A DNA stretch of 64,000 nucleotides, from positions 120,279,897-120,343,896 of the forward strand of contig NC_057866.1 in the NCBI RefSeq assembly GCF_019393635.1. The letters are read 5' to 3'. The stretch comes from Dromiciops gliroides (lineage: Eukaryota; Chordata; Mammalia; Microbiotheria; Microbiotheriidae). Below are positions 1 through 11,415 of the stretch, one piece after another. The notes beneath the pieces were generated by a model. That model made no database searches and was not told the origin of the DNA. It saw only the letters and a program-made list of their open reading frames with translations. Position 1 is the first letter of the stretch. Every line of letters begins with the position of its first letter. Both the position numbers and the translations under genes were made by a program.

Positions 1-356
1 AAGCTACAATTCAATATTGAAGGGTAGGTTTATTATGAATGAGAGACTCATTAATCATATGAAGTAATTAACACCATCCTTGGCACATCCTGTAAGCCCC
101 ATTTGGGACATTGTAACACATCTCCATGGTACAGAATTGCCCATGTTCTAGTCTCTTTGTTTAACAATATGTTTGACAGAATATTCTCTTTGATACATTT
201 TCCACAATGATTATTTAATATAAGTATAACTGTGCTCAAAGTTCCAATTCAATTCTCTTAACATTCAACTGAATGCATTACTTAACTGAGATTATGAAGA
301 TTATTCAATGAGAGCTCTTTCATCTAACTTCACCTTTCACCTGTCCTCTCAACTTT
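1..356. other. Unassigned AT-rich DNA
   Basis: No gene, RNA or repeat family is recognised here. The short reading frames are broken and show no motif. Confidence 0.5.
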
Positions 357-547
357 CCATTTACTTTTTTTGTTTTGTTTTGTTTTTTTGCTTTTTTTGG
401 CAGGGCAATGGAGGTTAAGTGACTTGCCCAGGGTCACACAGCTAGTAAGTATCAAGTGTCTGAGGCTGGATTTGAACTCAGGTACTCCTGAATCCAGGGC
501 TGGTGCTTTATCCACTGCGCTACATAGCTGCCCCCCCATTTACTTTT
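357..547 (-). mobile_element. tRNA-derived CORE-SINE (WSINE1-type)
   Basis: The copy reads in reverse: a T-rich run at 364-395 is the A-rich tail, followed by the conserved core (gacttgcccagggtcacaca) and the tRNA-like head ending near 535. A 12-bp target-site duplication, CCATTTACTTTT, flanks it at 357-368 and 536-547. That duplication shows L1-type target-primed insertion and defines both ends. Confidence 0.9.
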
Positions 548-1689
548 CAGAGAAAGAGGTGACCCCTTCCCCATAGTGAAATTCTTCATCTTTAACTTTA
601 GTCAGTATTTTTCCTACTCCTAGAGAATTTGATCTTACAACTTATCATCAATCACTTCATTTTCTTCAATTTAAATGTTATCTACTAGCTCTTTTGTTTT
701 GCCTTCAAATATGTATCTGTGTTTTCCATTTTTGAAACAAGCAGTACATACTTTTTCCTATACACTAAAATTTCCTTCCTTTTATTTTTTGTTTTTAAAT
801 GTCTTAAAAGAATGTTCTGAATGATTGTGGGGAAATGCGGCTGTTAGGACCTAGAATAACAATATTTCCACCTACCCTCACCATACATACATTCATTCAT
901 TCATACATACATAAATACATACATATGTACATACATAACTGAACAGACCAGTAAATGTCTAAAAATTCACCAGAAGCAACAATAAAGGAAATCGAAGATA
1001 ATAAGCTACAAATCCCTGTTTTGAATCCTAGTCTGAATAAAATGACTGCTTGAATCTTGCAAAAACACCAATATGAAATAAGCCAGGGCAGGTAGAAAGT
1101 GCGGTAAAAAGCTAAGTGATAACCTCAAATCTCCAGCAGCATATAGGCCCAACTCGGTCTCAAAAAGCCTCAGAGTCACAACCACCATAGAGAAAAAATA
1201 CCAGAAAAGTATCAGAGAAAGGTATCAGTAAAACTAAGTAAAATCCCAGAAAGTAAAAAAAAATACAGAATTTTAATGAGATAGATCAGATGTTCTTATC
1301 CTAAATCCAAGAAAAAACCAAGGTACTCACAGACAGATTTTAGAGATCCATTAATTTTTATAGGGAAAAAGAAATATTTCCTTTTATATAATAATTTCTT
1401 TTTGTAATTCTTTTTATTTTCTTTCACACATTTAAAAATACTATGCTGCCAAAAGTGTCTATGATGCTAAAAGTTTTGGAAAGCTCTAAAATAGATGCCA
1501 GAATTAAGTAGATACTTCAAAAGCAAAATTCCAAGAAACATATAAAAACTATACATTGCTTAAATGTATAGTATATATGTCACTCTCCTAGGTACTGGAA
1601 TACTGTATCAAAAACAAAGCAGTACTTGTTCTAAAATAGCTTAAGTCATAACAGGTGGAGATAACATACACTGATAGGTAAATAAAAGG
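548..1689. other. Unassigned DNA with a short tetranucleotide tract
   Basis: Mostly unassigned AT-rich DNA. A (CATA/CATT)n tract lies at about 882-937. Short reading frames show no recognisable protein. Confidence 0.5.
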
Positions 1690-2275
1690 GATTTTGATGA
1701 GGTACAAGTAGAGGGATGAGGGGAAAGTTTTATAGAATGAGGTGTTATATGAACTAAGCCTTGAAGAATAGTAAGGATTCTGAAATGCAACCTTTAAGAT
1801 AGATTGTAGCCTAGGCATGGGGAATAACTTATGAAAATATATTCATTTATGAAATGGAATATGCAGTTAGCTATACTATAAATTTGACAATATAATACAT
1901 TATATGCAGGGGAGTAATATAAAATAAGATTTTTTTTTAAATATGTTAGAATCACATCACTGAGGATCTTACAAACCTGCCTGAATAATTAGAATTTCAT
2001 GCAAGATGCAATGAGGAGACAAGGAAAGTTTCTGAATAGGGGAATTATATAGTTAGGCCTATGCCTTAGAAAGGTGATTTGAACATTTAGAAGTTATTTC
2101 AAAAAACTTGCCAAAAGATGCTGAGAACTTGAACTATTGCAACATCTATGTGAGAAACAAGAAAGGAACCAATGAAAGAGATATTGGTTAGGTAGAATTA
2201 ATGAAACTAGGCAACTGATAGGATATAGCATTCATATCAGTACCTGTCTCCATTGATACTGCCATTGTGATTGTA
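1690..2275 (-). mobile_element. L2 LINE fragment
   Basis: Reverse-oriented L2 (CR1-superfamily LINE) sequence is recognised in short blocks in the expected order: CTTGAAGAATAGTAAGGATT near 1760, AGGCATGGGGAATAAC near 1813, TGAACTATTGCAACATCTAT near 2130 and AGGCAACTGATAGGATATAG near 2210. These correspond to the reverse transcriptase end and 3' region of L2. It is heavily diverged and non-coding. Confidence 0.6.
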
Positions 2276-2395
2276 AGTGCTTCAATAATTTAACCTTTAA
2301 AAAATTTCAAGAATGTTCTAGGGTTATCCCTACAGTATTCCAATGTGTTTGTAATTACATCTGTAAAATTTTAGCTAGCTGGCTGGCTAGCTTTC

Positions 2396-3094
2396 TGTGG
2401 GGCTATTAGCTGCCTAAGCCAGTCTGTGAGAGCCATTTAAAAAATCCCTCAACTGCATCTCCCTGATTGATAAGAAAAAAAACCTCTTTTCAATGGAAGC
2501 AAAAACAGGGTTTATTGAGGTGATAAGGATAAAGAAAAATAGGACAGTAGGACCTGACTGCATTTATCTTTCTCCCTGCCACCATGAAATCTCCTCCCTT
2601 GTCCCTTGCCTGTGGGACAGGTTTGCCTTCCTCTCTCTAGTTTGCTCTTGCACTTTCTTATATCATCCATCTCTGTAGCTCTACATCTCCTCTGTCTCCT
2701 TTCGCAGTCCTCCCTTTCACTATCAGCCACCCCTTCACTAACTGACAGCCGCTCCTCTTCACTACCTCCTCTGACAGAATTCTGACTGCTCTCTCAGTCC
2801 TCCTTCTCTAGCCCCAGGCTATAAAACCCTTCTCTCCCCTGGTGAAATTCTGGCCAGCCACACCCATGGACACCATGCTAAATTTCTGGCACTCCCAGGG
2901 CTGTGCCTAAGGCCGTGCCAGGGGCACCTGGAGCTGAGGAAACCCTTGCATATCCCGGGATGAGCTGGGCATGGGCTTGGTGCGTGAGGCTTTTTTGGAG
3001 AGAGCAGTCACGCTAGGGGAGGGGTGGCCCATTTGGGGTGCCCGAGGCTAATTTTAGCCTCTTACCCATCTAAAGTAAGTATTTGTCCCTAACA
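2396..3094 (-). mobile_element. LTR-like element, probable solo ERV LTR
   Basis: A GC-richer block of about 700 bp sits in AT-rich DNA. Read on the minus strand it starts TGTTAGGGAC and ends AGCCCCACA, so it has the TG...CA ends of an LTR. It carries CTCAATAAACCC (a polyadenylation signal) about 110 bp before its end, as expected for the R region. No target-site duplication is obvious. A TATA-like block near 2820 reads better on the other strand, which weakens the orientation call. Confidence 0.45.
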
Positions 3095-3930
3095 ATCCAG
3101 ATTGCAAACCATTTATTGAAGTATATCCTGTAGCAATCTAGCCTATATATTTCCATCATTTCTTCATAGAAAATCCAAACAAACACATGCTATGTTGTTG
3201 GTTGTGGGTTATTTTGAAGTTTTCTTAATATCACAAGGATATCTATAGAGCATATGTGCTATCATTTAGTTAGAATTTACTATCTACTTTGACTCTTGCC
3301 ATGCAAAGAACTCATCTTTTTCAGTAATAGAGGAGTTCTATACATGATCCCTCAATACATAGAATTAATCTTCATCATCTGGACAACAGAAAGTTTCTAT
3401 CCATGTCTTCCCTGTATTTAAACTTAAATACAACTCTTGTAAGTAGTTATGGATCTCTTTTAGGAATCTCTGCAATTATTACAAAATAGAAATGTTTTCT
3501 TCAACAAACATTAATAATTAAAGAAATTTACCATATATGGGTAAGGGCTTTTTAAACTTTTCCTACTTGTGACCCCTTTTAGCCTGAGAAATTTTTACAC
3601 AACACTGTGTATACAGGTATGTAACAATGGCGAATCCTATTGATGAGCATTTTTCCTCCTTTTTTATGCCTTATTTGATGTTAATAATCAGAAGATGGTC
3701 AGAAAAAGTGATCTCTATTTTATAGTTCAAGGAAATTTGTAGAAAGTTGATATATGCATGGGAGACAATTTTTTTTCAGAAGAATCTTTAAGGTGAAATT
3801 GTGCTCTACTCATTCAGAATATATTTTATATACTTAACAAATAGAGTGGAATCTTGTAATTCTCTTTATTATGGCAATTGCATATTGCCAAAAATCTTGT
3901 CTAATGTGGAATATCACTAATGAAAAACAA
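3095..3930. other. Unassigned DNA with a possible old repeat
   Basis: Around 3540-3640 the block TTTTTAAACTTTTCCTACTT followed by GTGACCCCTTTT resembles a very old interspersed repeat, perhaps a DNA transposon relic. Nothing else is recognised. Confidence 0.35.
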
Positions 3931-4107
3931 CCTCTTCTTTCTCTCTCTCTTTTTTTTTTTTTTCGGGGCAATGGGGGTTAACTGACTTGCCCACAGTCAC
4001 ACAGCTAGTAAGTGTCATATCTGAAGCCAGATTTGAACTCAGGTTCTCCTGAATCCAGGGCCGGTGCTTTATCCACTGTGCCACCTAGCCGCGCCCTCTT
4101 CTCTCTT
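3931..4107 (-). mobile_element. tRNA-derived CORE-SINE (WSINE1-type)
   Basis: T-run at 3950-3963, conserved core (GACTTGCCCACAGTCACACA) and tRNA-like head ending near 4093. Flanks CCTCTTCTTTCTCT and CCCTCTTCTCTCT look like an imperfect target-site duplication. Confidence 0.85.
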
Positions 4108-5479
4108 AATATACTTATTCAAAGATGATTGTCATAGATCTACATTGCTGTTGTTGTTACTATCAAAAACATTTTATACACATGGGGAAAAAAGGTTAAT
4201 GGATCATAGCCATCCAACATCCCCTTCCTGTCTTTTCTTGGATCTAAGATCTTTTTCCTTACCTTTAATATGCTCTACTTCTTTAGTCATTATTACAATA
4301 ACTTCCTCGATGCCACATATGTAGATGTACACATGAACACATATATCATAAATGCATTTTTATATAGATGTGTCATGATCCTATGTATATATAAGCATGA
4401 TATGTGTATATTAAATGTATTACAGGCAAAATACAAGTATTAAATGGCCTGTGTGTTATTACATATATGTGTGGGCATATTATGATAAACTTCTGCATAA
4501 AGTTATTTAGAATCAATTTCCTTCTCTATATACATTTCCTATTTTCATAGCTAGTTGTTTATTAAAACATATCACCCCAGAATTGTTTTAATTGCATAAT
4601 ATTTTTTAAATTTAATTCATACTTCTAGGTTTGTATTAACTTATTCCCATTGCTCTAACAAGTTGGTTGTCTGGCTTTATAGAAAATTGATTCACTCAGA
4701 TGATTGATATGAGTGTCACAACTTCCACAAAAATAAAATCAATTTCAGTTTTGTTAATGCTATTTGATACTTGCCATGTCAGATCCAACACCTTCTAAAT
4801 CTTTTCTTGAGGAAAATATTGACATGTATCTCTGTTCTCTCATTTAAAAGTCTGTGGTCTTTCCTGTCTATTACTATTGAGCTGTATTTTTGAGCATTTT
4901 TGCCACTTCTATTGAAATGATGAAATCCATGTATATAACAATTTTATTTTAGTACCTTATTGAATTGTTGTAGAATTCCTATACCACTTTAATATATATA
5001 ATATCTCTAGATACATTAGCTGAAATTGTTTTCATAGTGGTAATTTTCCAAATGCTTATGATCATTTCTATAAAAGGTGATGAAATACCAAAGGGAATTT
5101 ATTTTGTTGCTTTAGACACATGATAAAAACCAATGGTACCAGGGAGTACTTATAAGACATCTCTACATTTAGCTGCAACTTCATTTTTTGTCTTTTGGTT
5201 TTATTTAGAAACAGAATGTAAGATTGATTGATATAATTCCATTCCTCTAGTAACAAATCAATTCAAATTTTATTAGAAAAGGATGTCACATTTAGAGAAA
5301 CTATAGCCAAGTTAAAGTGTATAGATGGTCTAAAAACCGTAATTCTTGTGTACCACATAGCCCCTTTTCAATCATCATGCTATAATACAGAAATAGAAGA
5401 AGGACATAGGATTGAGGGACAATTTATGTTTTTGTTTAATGTCAAAAGAATTTGTTATCAAGTGGCTAATTAATCCACA
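4108..5479. other. Unassigned AT-rich DNA
   Basis: About 1.4 kb without a recognised gene or confident repeat. The segment at roughly 4560-5090 could be a very decayed LINE on the minus strand, but no motif was firm enough to name a family. Confidence 0.4.
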
Positions 5480-5935
5480 GGTCTTTATTAAAACCTTTCT
5501 ATGTGTCACAAACCATAGTAAGTTTTGCGGCTGGAAAGGATGAAAAAATGAAAAGAAGTAAGGAAGGAATGAAAGAACGAAGGAATGAAGAAAGAAGGAG
5601 GAAGAAAAATCTTCTCACTCAAGAAGCATACATTATAATGTGGAGAAATTTGCATAAAGGAAGTTATACACAAGATGCATATGAAATTTAAAAAGAAAAC
5701 TAGGAGGCAGGGCATAGGGATCAGGAAAGATCTCCTTCCTAAGGTAGTATTTGAACTGAATCTTAAAGGATGCTAGGGATACTCCAAGAGTCAGAGAAGT
5801 AAGGAGGAGAGCATCCCATGAATGGGTGACAGCCACTGCAAAGCCACAAAAATGGGAGATGGAGTGGCAGGTATAAGTAAGAGCAAGTAGGTCACTACAG
5901 AAAGCGTGAATGGGTATATGTATAATGTAAATAAT
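5480..5935 (-). mobile_element. L2 LINE fragment, left part
   Basis: Reverse-oriented L2 3' region: GTCTTTATTAAAACCTTTCT at the start matches the reverse of the L2 end. GTATTTGAACTGAATCTTAA and GAGCATCCCATGAATGGGTG near 5745-5830 match its ORF end. A GA-rich run at about 5530-5610 (AAGGAATGAAAGAACGAAGG) lies inside it. The L2 continues after an inserted block. Confidence 0.65.
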
Positions 5936-6534
5936 TCATTGTTATTTGAGGTTTTTATGACCCCATCTTTTGGCTAGAATTAAACAACAACAATCACAAC
6001 AACAACAACAACAACAACAAAAAAAAAACACTCGGGGCTCCACAAGCAGCACGATGCTCTACCCACTGGTTGTAGCCATTGCCATGGCGCTGGCACCTCA
6101 TGTCATCACCACTTGCCGATGCCTAAGTGGGCCTGGCAAAATTATAATGATTGGAAGCCTAGTGAGGGCAGTCATGTGACTGTCAGAGCAGCCAGCCAAT
6201 TTGCTGGGGGCTGTGCGTGGTCAGCCTGGGGTCTGCTGGAAAGAAAGGAGGGTGTTCCTGGCATTCTAGCTTGAAGCTGGAAGGTGACAGGATGCTGCTG
6301 TGTGTTCTCAGCTGATTCCTGGGCAGTTGTGTTGTTCAGGTTGTACAATTTCCCTTTCCCCATTTTATTTCCTTTCCCTTGATCCTACTGAGCCTGTTTC
6401 TGTTTTTTTTTAAGTTCTTTCTTGTTAAATAAATCCTGCTCTGTTTTGAGGGAGGCTGCCAGTCTCCTTCCTTGCTCCAATATTGTGGCAAGCTGCTTAG
6501 CTAACACTCCCCAATTAAAAATTGGTTCCCACAG
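5936..6534 (+). mobile_element. LTR-like insertion splitting an L2
   Basis: This GC-richer block interrupts an otherwise continuous reverse-oriented L2. It holds a (CAA)n tract at about 5983-6021. From about 6145 it has LTR-like sequence with TATAATGATTGGAAGCC at the left, AAATAAATCCTGCTCTG (polyadenylation signal) near 6427 and GGTTCCCACA at the right. The start resembles that of the LTR at 45.9 kb. Possible short duplications are GTAAATA on the left and GTAAAAA on the right. Exact ends are uncertain. Confidence 0.5.
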
Positions 6535-6960
6535 TAAAAAGATTGGAAAGATCATATGGGGCCATATTATAAAGAATTATCATTGTCAATTTCTACCTGG
6601 TCCTAGATGTAACAGGCCCTTGTAGTTACTGAGTAGAGAGTAACATGATTATACCCATGCTTTAGGAAAACCTTTAGCAGATGGTTGGAGAATGGATCAG
6701 AGAATAAAGAGACTTGAGGCAGGGAGACTAAATAGAAGGTTACCACAATGGTCCAGCAAAGAGGTGGTATGACATTGAACTAGGTCAGTGCTTATGTGAA
6801 TGGAGAAAAGGGGGAGGGCATATATGAGAGATGTTCTAGTGGTAGAAATCACAATATTTGGCCATCACACTTGTCAGGAACCTCATTGTCCAATGTAGGC
6901 TAGAGCTTAGAAATAAGATGATCTATTGTTGGAGCTATGAGTAGTCTCCAATGTGTATGC
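6535..6960 (-). mobile_element. L2 LINE fragment, right part
   Basis: The L2 resumes with GGGGCCATATTATAAAGAAT, then CATGCTTTAGGAAAACCTTT, GAGGCAGGGAGACTAAATAG and ATATATGAGAGATGTTCTAG. These are ordered blocks of the reverse-oriented L2 reverse transcriptase region. Confidence 0.65.
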
Positions 6961-9685
6961 TTTGTTATCATAGCTCTTGAGGAACGACAGTTACCTCCAC
7001 AAAACAATGAAGCAGTAAAGCAGCACTTTGGTAAACCGTGATAATTAATTCCTCCAAGTTTTCACCATACAAATAATAGATTTATATTCATAACACACAA
7101 CTTGGATGATTTTCAGTAATAGCATAATGATTATGCTTACCACTCTTATGCTCAATAACTTTCAGTTGCTCATTGGATCAAATTTACTTGGTTAATTGCA
7201 TACCTTAGGTGGTACATTAATCTGAATAGATCAAGGAATGAATTAATCAATGAATCAGAATCAACAATTCAAGTGCACTGAATATATGTATAACCTATAT
7301 ATCCAAACTTACATCACATTCCTCCTTTACTTTTATACCATATCTTAGATATCTGAATATATTAAATTTAGACCTTCATCATATATTGTCTTGTCATGTT
7401 CTTTAATTATTTCTTGTCATTGCTTCATGTCCACATAGTTTATTTTGCTAAAAACATTTGCAAGTATATCAAGGTAAGAATCATGCTACCTACAATTATG
7501 AAAATTCACAATTTGAAAGGAGAAATCTTACAGGGAACTATTGACATGTTTCTCTGAGGCAATCTGGTATAACCATATATGCAAATATCTCTGTCTTTAC
7601 TTGGAGCATAGCTATGTTTTTCTTAGAATTACTACATATATGTGCATGTATATGTGTATTTCTAAAATTAAAACTCAAATCATTTGAGCTATGTTTTTTC
7701 CTCAGTATATAGTTTCATTTCTCTCCAAAATGTAGCCATAATTAAACATAATAATACAGATGTGGTCTGGCTAGGCCTAATGATAGACTGTCACCTGCAT
7801 AAAATTCTGTTAATGTGCCTTAAGATAATTTTATTGTTTTATACTCAAAACATATGTTCTACTTCAGAGAGTTGCTTTGCAACCTTTCAAGTACTATCAA
7901 GGTCAATTTTTGTTATTGCTATTCTTGTTATCATTGCTTTTCTATTATTCATTATTTTATTAGTTACTATAACCTAGATGTCTTCACTTTCAATTCAATG
8001 ACCTTTTCAAGTAATCACATTGTCCCCTTATTTGATTATACTAACAGAAAATTAATTCTAAAAGCTGCTGTCATGGAACCTGACAAAGAGCTATATTTAT
8101 TTCCCTTTTAAACATAAAGAACGATTGGAGGAAAAATTATAATGAATATCTAAAAAAGATAGATACATGTACCTTAGCTGATCTGGTTAATTTACCTGGT
8201 TAGATCCTGGAGCTGGTAATAAGCCCTTGAAATAAGGTTAATATTCCAGTTTGAACCAATTCAAGTTATTGGCTTCCATGGTCACAGATGGAGTTCCACA
8301 CACTAACCAGCTATTTCACAAATTGGTGCTGCTGGAGATTGAGTACAAGATCATGGGTGGATACATGTAATCTATTGTCATTATTTGAAAAACAAGTCAG
8401 AACACATGTCCCACTGACAGTGAGTCAGTGATGCCATCTCCATTCTAATAGTGTGACACAATACAATTCAGTCATTAGCCTCCACAGAATAGTGTTGATA
8501 GGCAATTTTAGATAATATCCTCATTTCATAACAGTGAACATGGGAGTTTATATATGTGTGAGAATCCAGCTTTATCATTCTTTGTACGTGATAACACAGC
8601 CAGTTCCTTTTATCTTATTTCAGCTTAATAAAAAATATTTAAGTAATATCCTCTGTTATTAGGCAAGGCTACAAAGGTCCAAACTTACCATGTAAATAAA
8701 GTGTAAACAAAACTAGAAAATAATAGAAAACTCTCACCTCATGTGGTTTGTTTCACTCCCCCCCCCCATTTTTGGATTCTCCCTCACTGTGTAATGAATG
8801 TGTGGTCACAAAGCAATATTGACCATGAGAGATGGAGACAGGTTTGGGCTGCTGAAGGAAATAAGGTCCTTGATCTTCTGGCCCTGAAAATAAGCACTAT
8901 GACATCTCTCTGGCTTTCAACTAAACCTAGAATGCAAAGGCCATCTCATTCACCCCGGATGAAGTGTAAGACCAAGCCCCCCTACCTGTTTATGTTCAGT
9001 CAAGTGACATGTGTCTGGAGAACATCTTGTTTTCCTCATATTCATATTTTGTGCTGGCATTTATAACAGTTGGGAGGAAAAAAAACTGTGTGATTTGTCT
9101 GCAACAGACAGTCTAATTAAATTTGAGGGGAGGGACAGATGCACAATACTGCTGAGCTGCTTATAATACAAAACATGGCAGCTTCAGTTTGGAAAATCTG
9201 GTGAGTCTGTGCCAGCAAATTCTGAACAACAAACTAGCTGAAGTATGTAATTATGTTAAGTTTCCTCAGCTTAATTCCAATTTTACATACATCACTGATG
9301 CATTTGAAAAGTGATTAGAAGGCTGTTATATGGGCTATGATAAAAAACACTCTTTTAATCGTGAGTCGTCATAGCTGTGATTTTTCTGAGTCAGATTTTT
9401 TTCAATACTAAGAATGTTATTTTTTAATGTTTATGAGTTGGACCAGGAGTTGTTTTTGTTTGTTTGTTTGTTTTTTAAAACATACTCTTGGATGAGTCAT
9501 AGGAATATCATTCCTTAAATCATAAGAATGAACTCCTGTGAAATGAAGGCCACCAACTGCTTTGGAAAGAAAATTAACATTAATATGGGGTGATGAATCT
9601 TTGAAAGATGAAAATCCTGAAACAAACCCACCATAATCAGATGAGCCTATGAGATGAAATAAAGAAGAATTCTTACTTAATTCAA
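6961..9685. other. Long unassigned, apparently repeat-poor stretch
   Basis: No gene and no confident repeat over 2.7 kb. A 107-codon plus-strand reading frame at 8743-9066 has no recognisable domain, no splice context and ordinary composition, and is taken as chance. The part at about 9080-9420 is discussed as a possible regulatory element. Confidence 0.4.
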
Positions 9686-9689
9686 ATCA

Positions 9690-9812
9690 TCTTCACCCAA
9701 TAGAATATAAATTCCTTGAGGGCATGGATTTTATCTTTGTATCCCCAGCATCTAGAGAGTGTCTAGCATACAGTTTAAACTCAATAAGCATTCATTAAAA
9801 AAAATTCAATGT
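9690..9812 (+). mobile_element. L2 LINE 3' end
   Basis: Contains TTCCTTGAGGGCATGGATTT, TTTGTATCCCCAGCATCTAG and a terminal CTCAATAAGCATTCATTA, the standard L2 3' terminus. Confidence 0.75.
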
Positions 9813-9814
9813 GA

Positions 9815-10040
9815 TTAGATAAACTCTTATTAAGCATCTACTATTTTTTAACCAAATACCATATTATATGTTGAAGATGCAAAAATGAAAACATGTTTCT
9901 GGCTTTGAGGAGCTTGCCCGCTATGAGAGTAGATAGTTAAATGCGCACAAATAAGTGTGAATAAGATGGAATAAAATTAAAGGAAAAGAAGACATTCAGA
10001 CAAAATGTTATAAGAAAATTTGACATGGAGAAAATTCTTT
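9815..10040 (-). mobile_element. L2 LINE 3' end, reverse orientation
   Basis: CTCTTATTAAGCATCTACTA, followed by a variant of the 'ctggctttgaggagcttgcc' block, is the reverse complement of an L2 3' end. It abuts the plus-oriented L2 end, so two L2 tails meet here. Confidence 0.6.
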
Positions 10041-10057
10041 TCAGATAATGCTAAGGA

Positions 10058-10091
10058 GATATATATATATATATGTATATATATGTGTGTA

Positions 10092-10152
<61 letters not shown>

Positions 10153-10162
10153 GTGTGTGTGT
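10058..10162. repeat. (TA)n/(TG)n microsatellite
   Basis: About 105 bp of alternating TA with short TG runs, ending in GTGTGTGTGTGTG. Likely length-polymorphic. Confidence 0.95.
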
Positions 10163-10251
10163 CAGGCCATTGGAAAGTTCAATGTAGTACAGATTGAACA
10201 GCTTTCATTCCATTAGTCTTGGTTCTCCTGGTAGTTAATATTAAAAGGCAA

Positions 10252-10383
10252 AACATTTGATATCTGGGGGCAGCTAGATGGAACACTTACTAGCTGTGTG
10301 ACCCTGGGCAAATCACTTAACCCCAACTGCCTCACCAAAAAAAAACCCCCAAAAAACAAACAAAAAAACCCATCTGGTATCTG
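10252..10383 (+). mobile_element. Internally deleted CORE-SINE
   Basis: The head GGGGGCAGCTAGATGG is joined directly to ACTTACTAGCTGTGTGACCC, so the usual middle (about 65 bp) is missing. An A-rich tail with CAAAC repeats follows. Flanks GATATCTGG and GGTATCTGG look like a short target-site duplication. Confidence 0.75.
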
Positions 10384-10849
10384 GGTTATGACCCCCTAGC
10401 CAATCCTACACATATTTCAGACATTATCAATACCTATGTTTTGTTTCAAATAATAGTAAAAAAAAAAACCCTTTCCTACTTTTGAGAGCAATTCTAATTT
10501 TCTAAAATTAAAATAATCAAGTAGTAAAGTCACAATATTACTTTGAGTCTCTCTAGAATATTTTATATATTCCATAAAAATACATAATTCATTAATGAAT
10601 AAAAGTAAAGTATGTCATTATGATCTGTATTTAAATATTATTCAAATATTATTTCACATGAAATTTCTAAAACTATGTGATCAAACAGTATTATGACATG
10701 GGTCAATCATTTAAAAGTATTAAAAGTATTTACCAATATAAGGAAATTTAGACTTCAAAAAGTTAAGTTACCTCAATTCAAACTGTTAAATAATCTCTCT
10801 AACCTTTGAATTCAGATCTTCTTACTCCAAATACAGCACTTTATATACC
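10384..10849. other. Unassigned DNA ending in a MIR-like remnant
   Basis: AT-rich and unassigned, except that about 10780-10849 (GAATTCAGATCTTCTTACTC) resembles the reverse-oriented end of a MIR-like SINE that was later hit by the next SINE. Confidence 0.4.
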
Positions 10850-11025
10850 GCATAATATATTCTTTTTATTTTTTTAGTGAGGCAATTGGGGTTAAGTGAT
10901 TTGCCCAGGGTCACACAGCTCGTGTCAACTGTCTGAGGCCAGATTTGAACTCAGGTCCTCCCGCATCCAAGGCCAGTGCTTTATCCACTGTGCCACCTAG
11001 CTGCCCCACTGCATAATATATTCTT
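10850..11025 (-). mobile_element. tRNA-derived CORE-SINE with exact TSD
   Basis: Short T-rich tail, core GATTTGCCCAGGGTCACACA and tRNA-like head ending at about 11008. A perfect 15-bp duplication, GCATAATATATTCTT, lies at 10850-10864 and 11011-11025. Confidence 0.92.
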
Positions 11026-11220
11026 AAACTTTTTTGGCATCATAGAGACCTTTGTCAGTCTGGCTAAGACCATGAACCACTTCTCAGAAGAAAACAAAAG
11101 TAAACTCGTAGAATAAAATAAATTAAATTACAAAGGAGAATTAATTATGCTGAAATACAGATATCATAATATTTTAAACAGCAAGTTCACAGACTCCAAA
11201 TTTAAAAATCTTGGCTCAGA
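11026..11220. mobile_element. Old interspersed repeat relic, possibly a DNA transposon
   Basis: GAACCACTTCTCAGAAGAAA, TTACAAAGGAGAATTAATTA and GCTGAAATACAGATATCATA occur in the order seen in a common ancient mammalian repeat whose exact family I cannot name with certainty. Confidence 0.35.
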
Positions 11221-11242
11221 AAATGGGGAAAACATTGTAGAA

Positions 11243-11415
11243 AGTGCCTGCGAGTAGGAGTAGCTAAGTGGCACTGTGGATAAAGCACCGGCCCTGGAGT
11301 CAGGAGTACCTGAGTTCAAATCCAGCCTCGGACACTTGATACTTACTAGCTGTGTGACTCTGGCTAAGTCACTTAACCCTCATTGCTCCATGGGGAAAAA
11401 AATAGTGCCTGCAAG
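11243..11415 (+). mobile_element. tRNA-derived CORE-SINE with TSD
   Basis: Complete head-to-tail copy: TAGCTAAGTGGCACTGTGGA through CACTTAACCCTCATTGCTCC and an A-rich tail. A 13-bp duplication, AGTGCCTGCGAGT and AGTGCCTGCAAGT, flanks it with one mismatch. Confidence 0.92.

Noticed and set aside
2396..3094. CpG-island promoter of a gene
   Set aside because: The GC-richer block has LTR-type ends and a polyadenylation signal. CpG density is modest and no exon follows.
5983..6021. CRISPR-like or tandem array at the CAA repeat
   Set aside because: Simple trinucleotide repeat with no spacers, in a vertebrate genome.
8743..9066. 107-codon plus-strand frame
   Set aside because: No known domain, no splice or promoter context, starts in a C-run and has ordinary composition.
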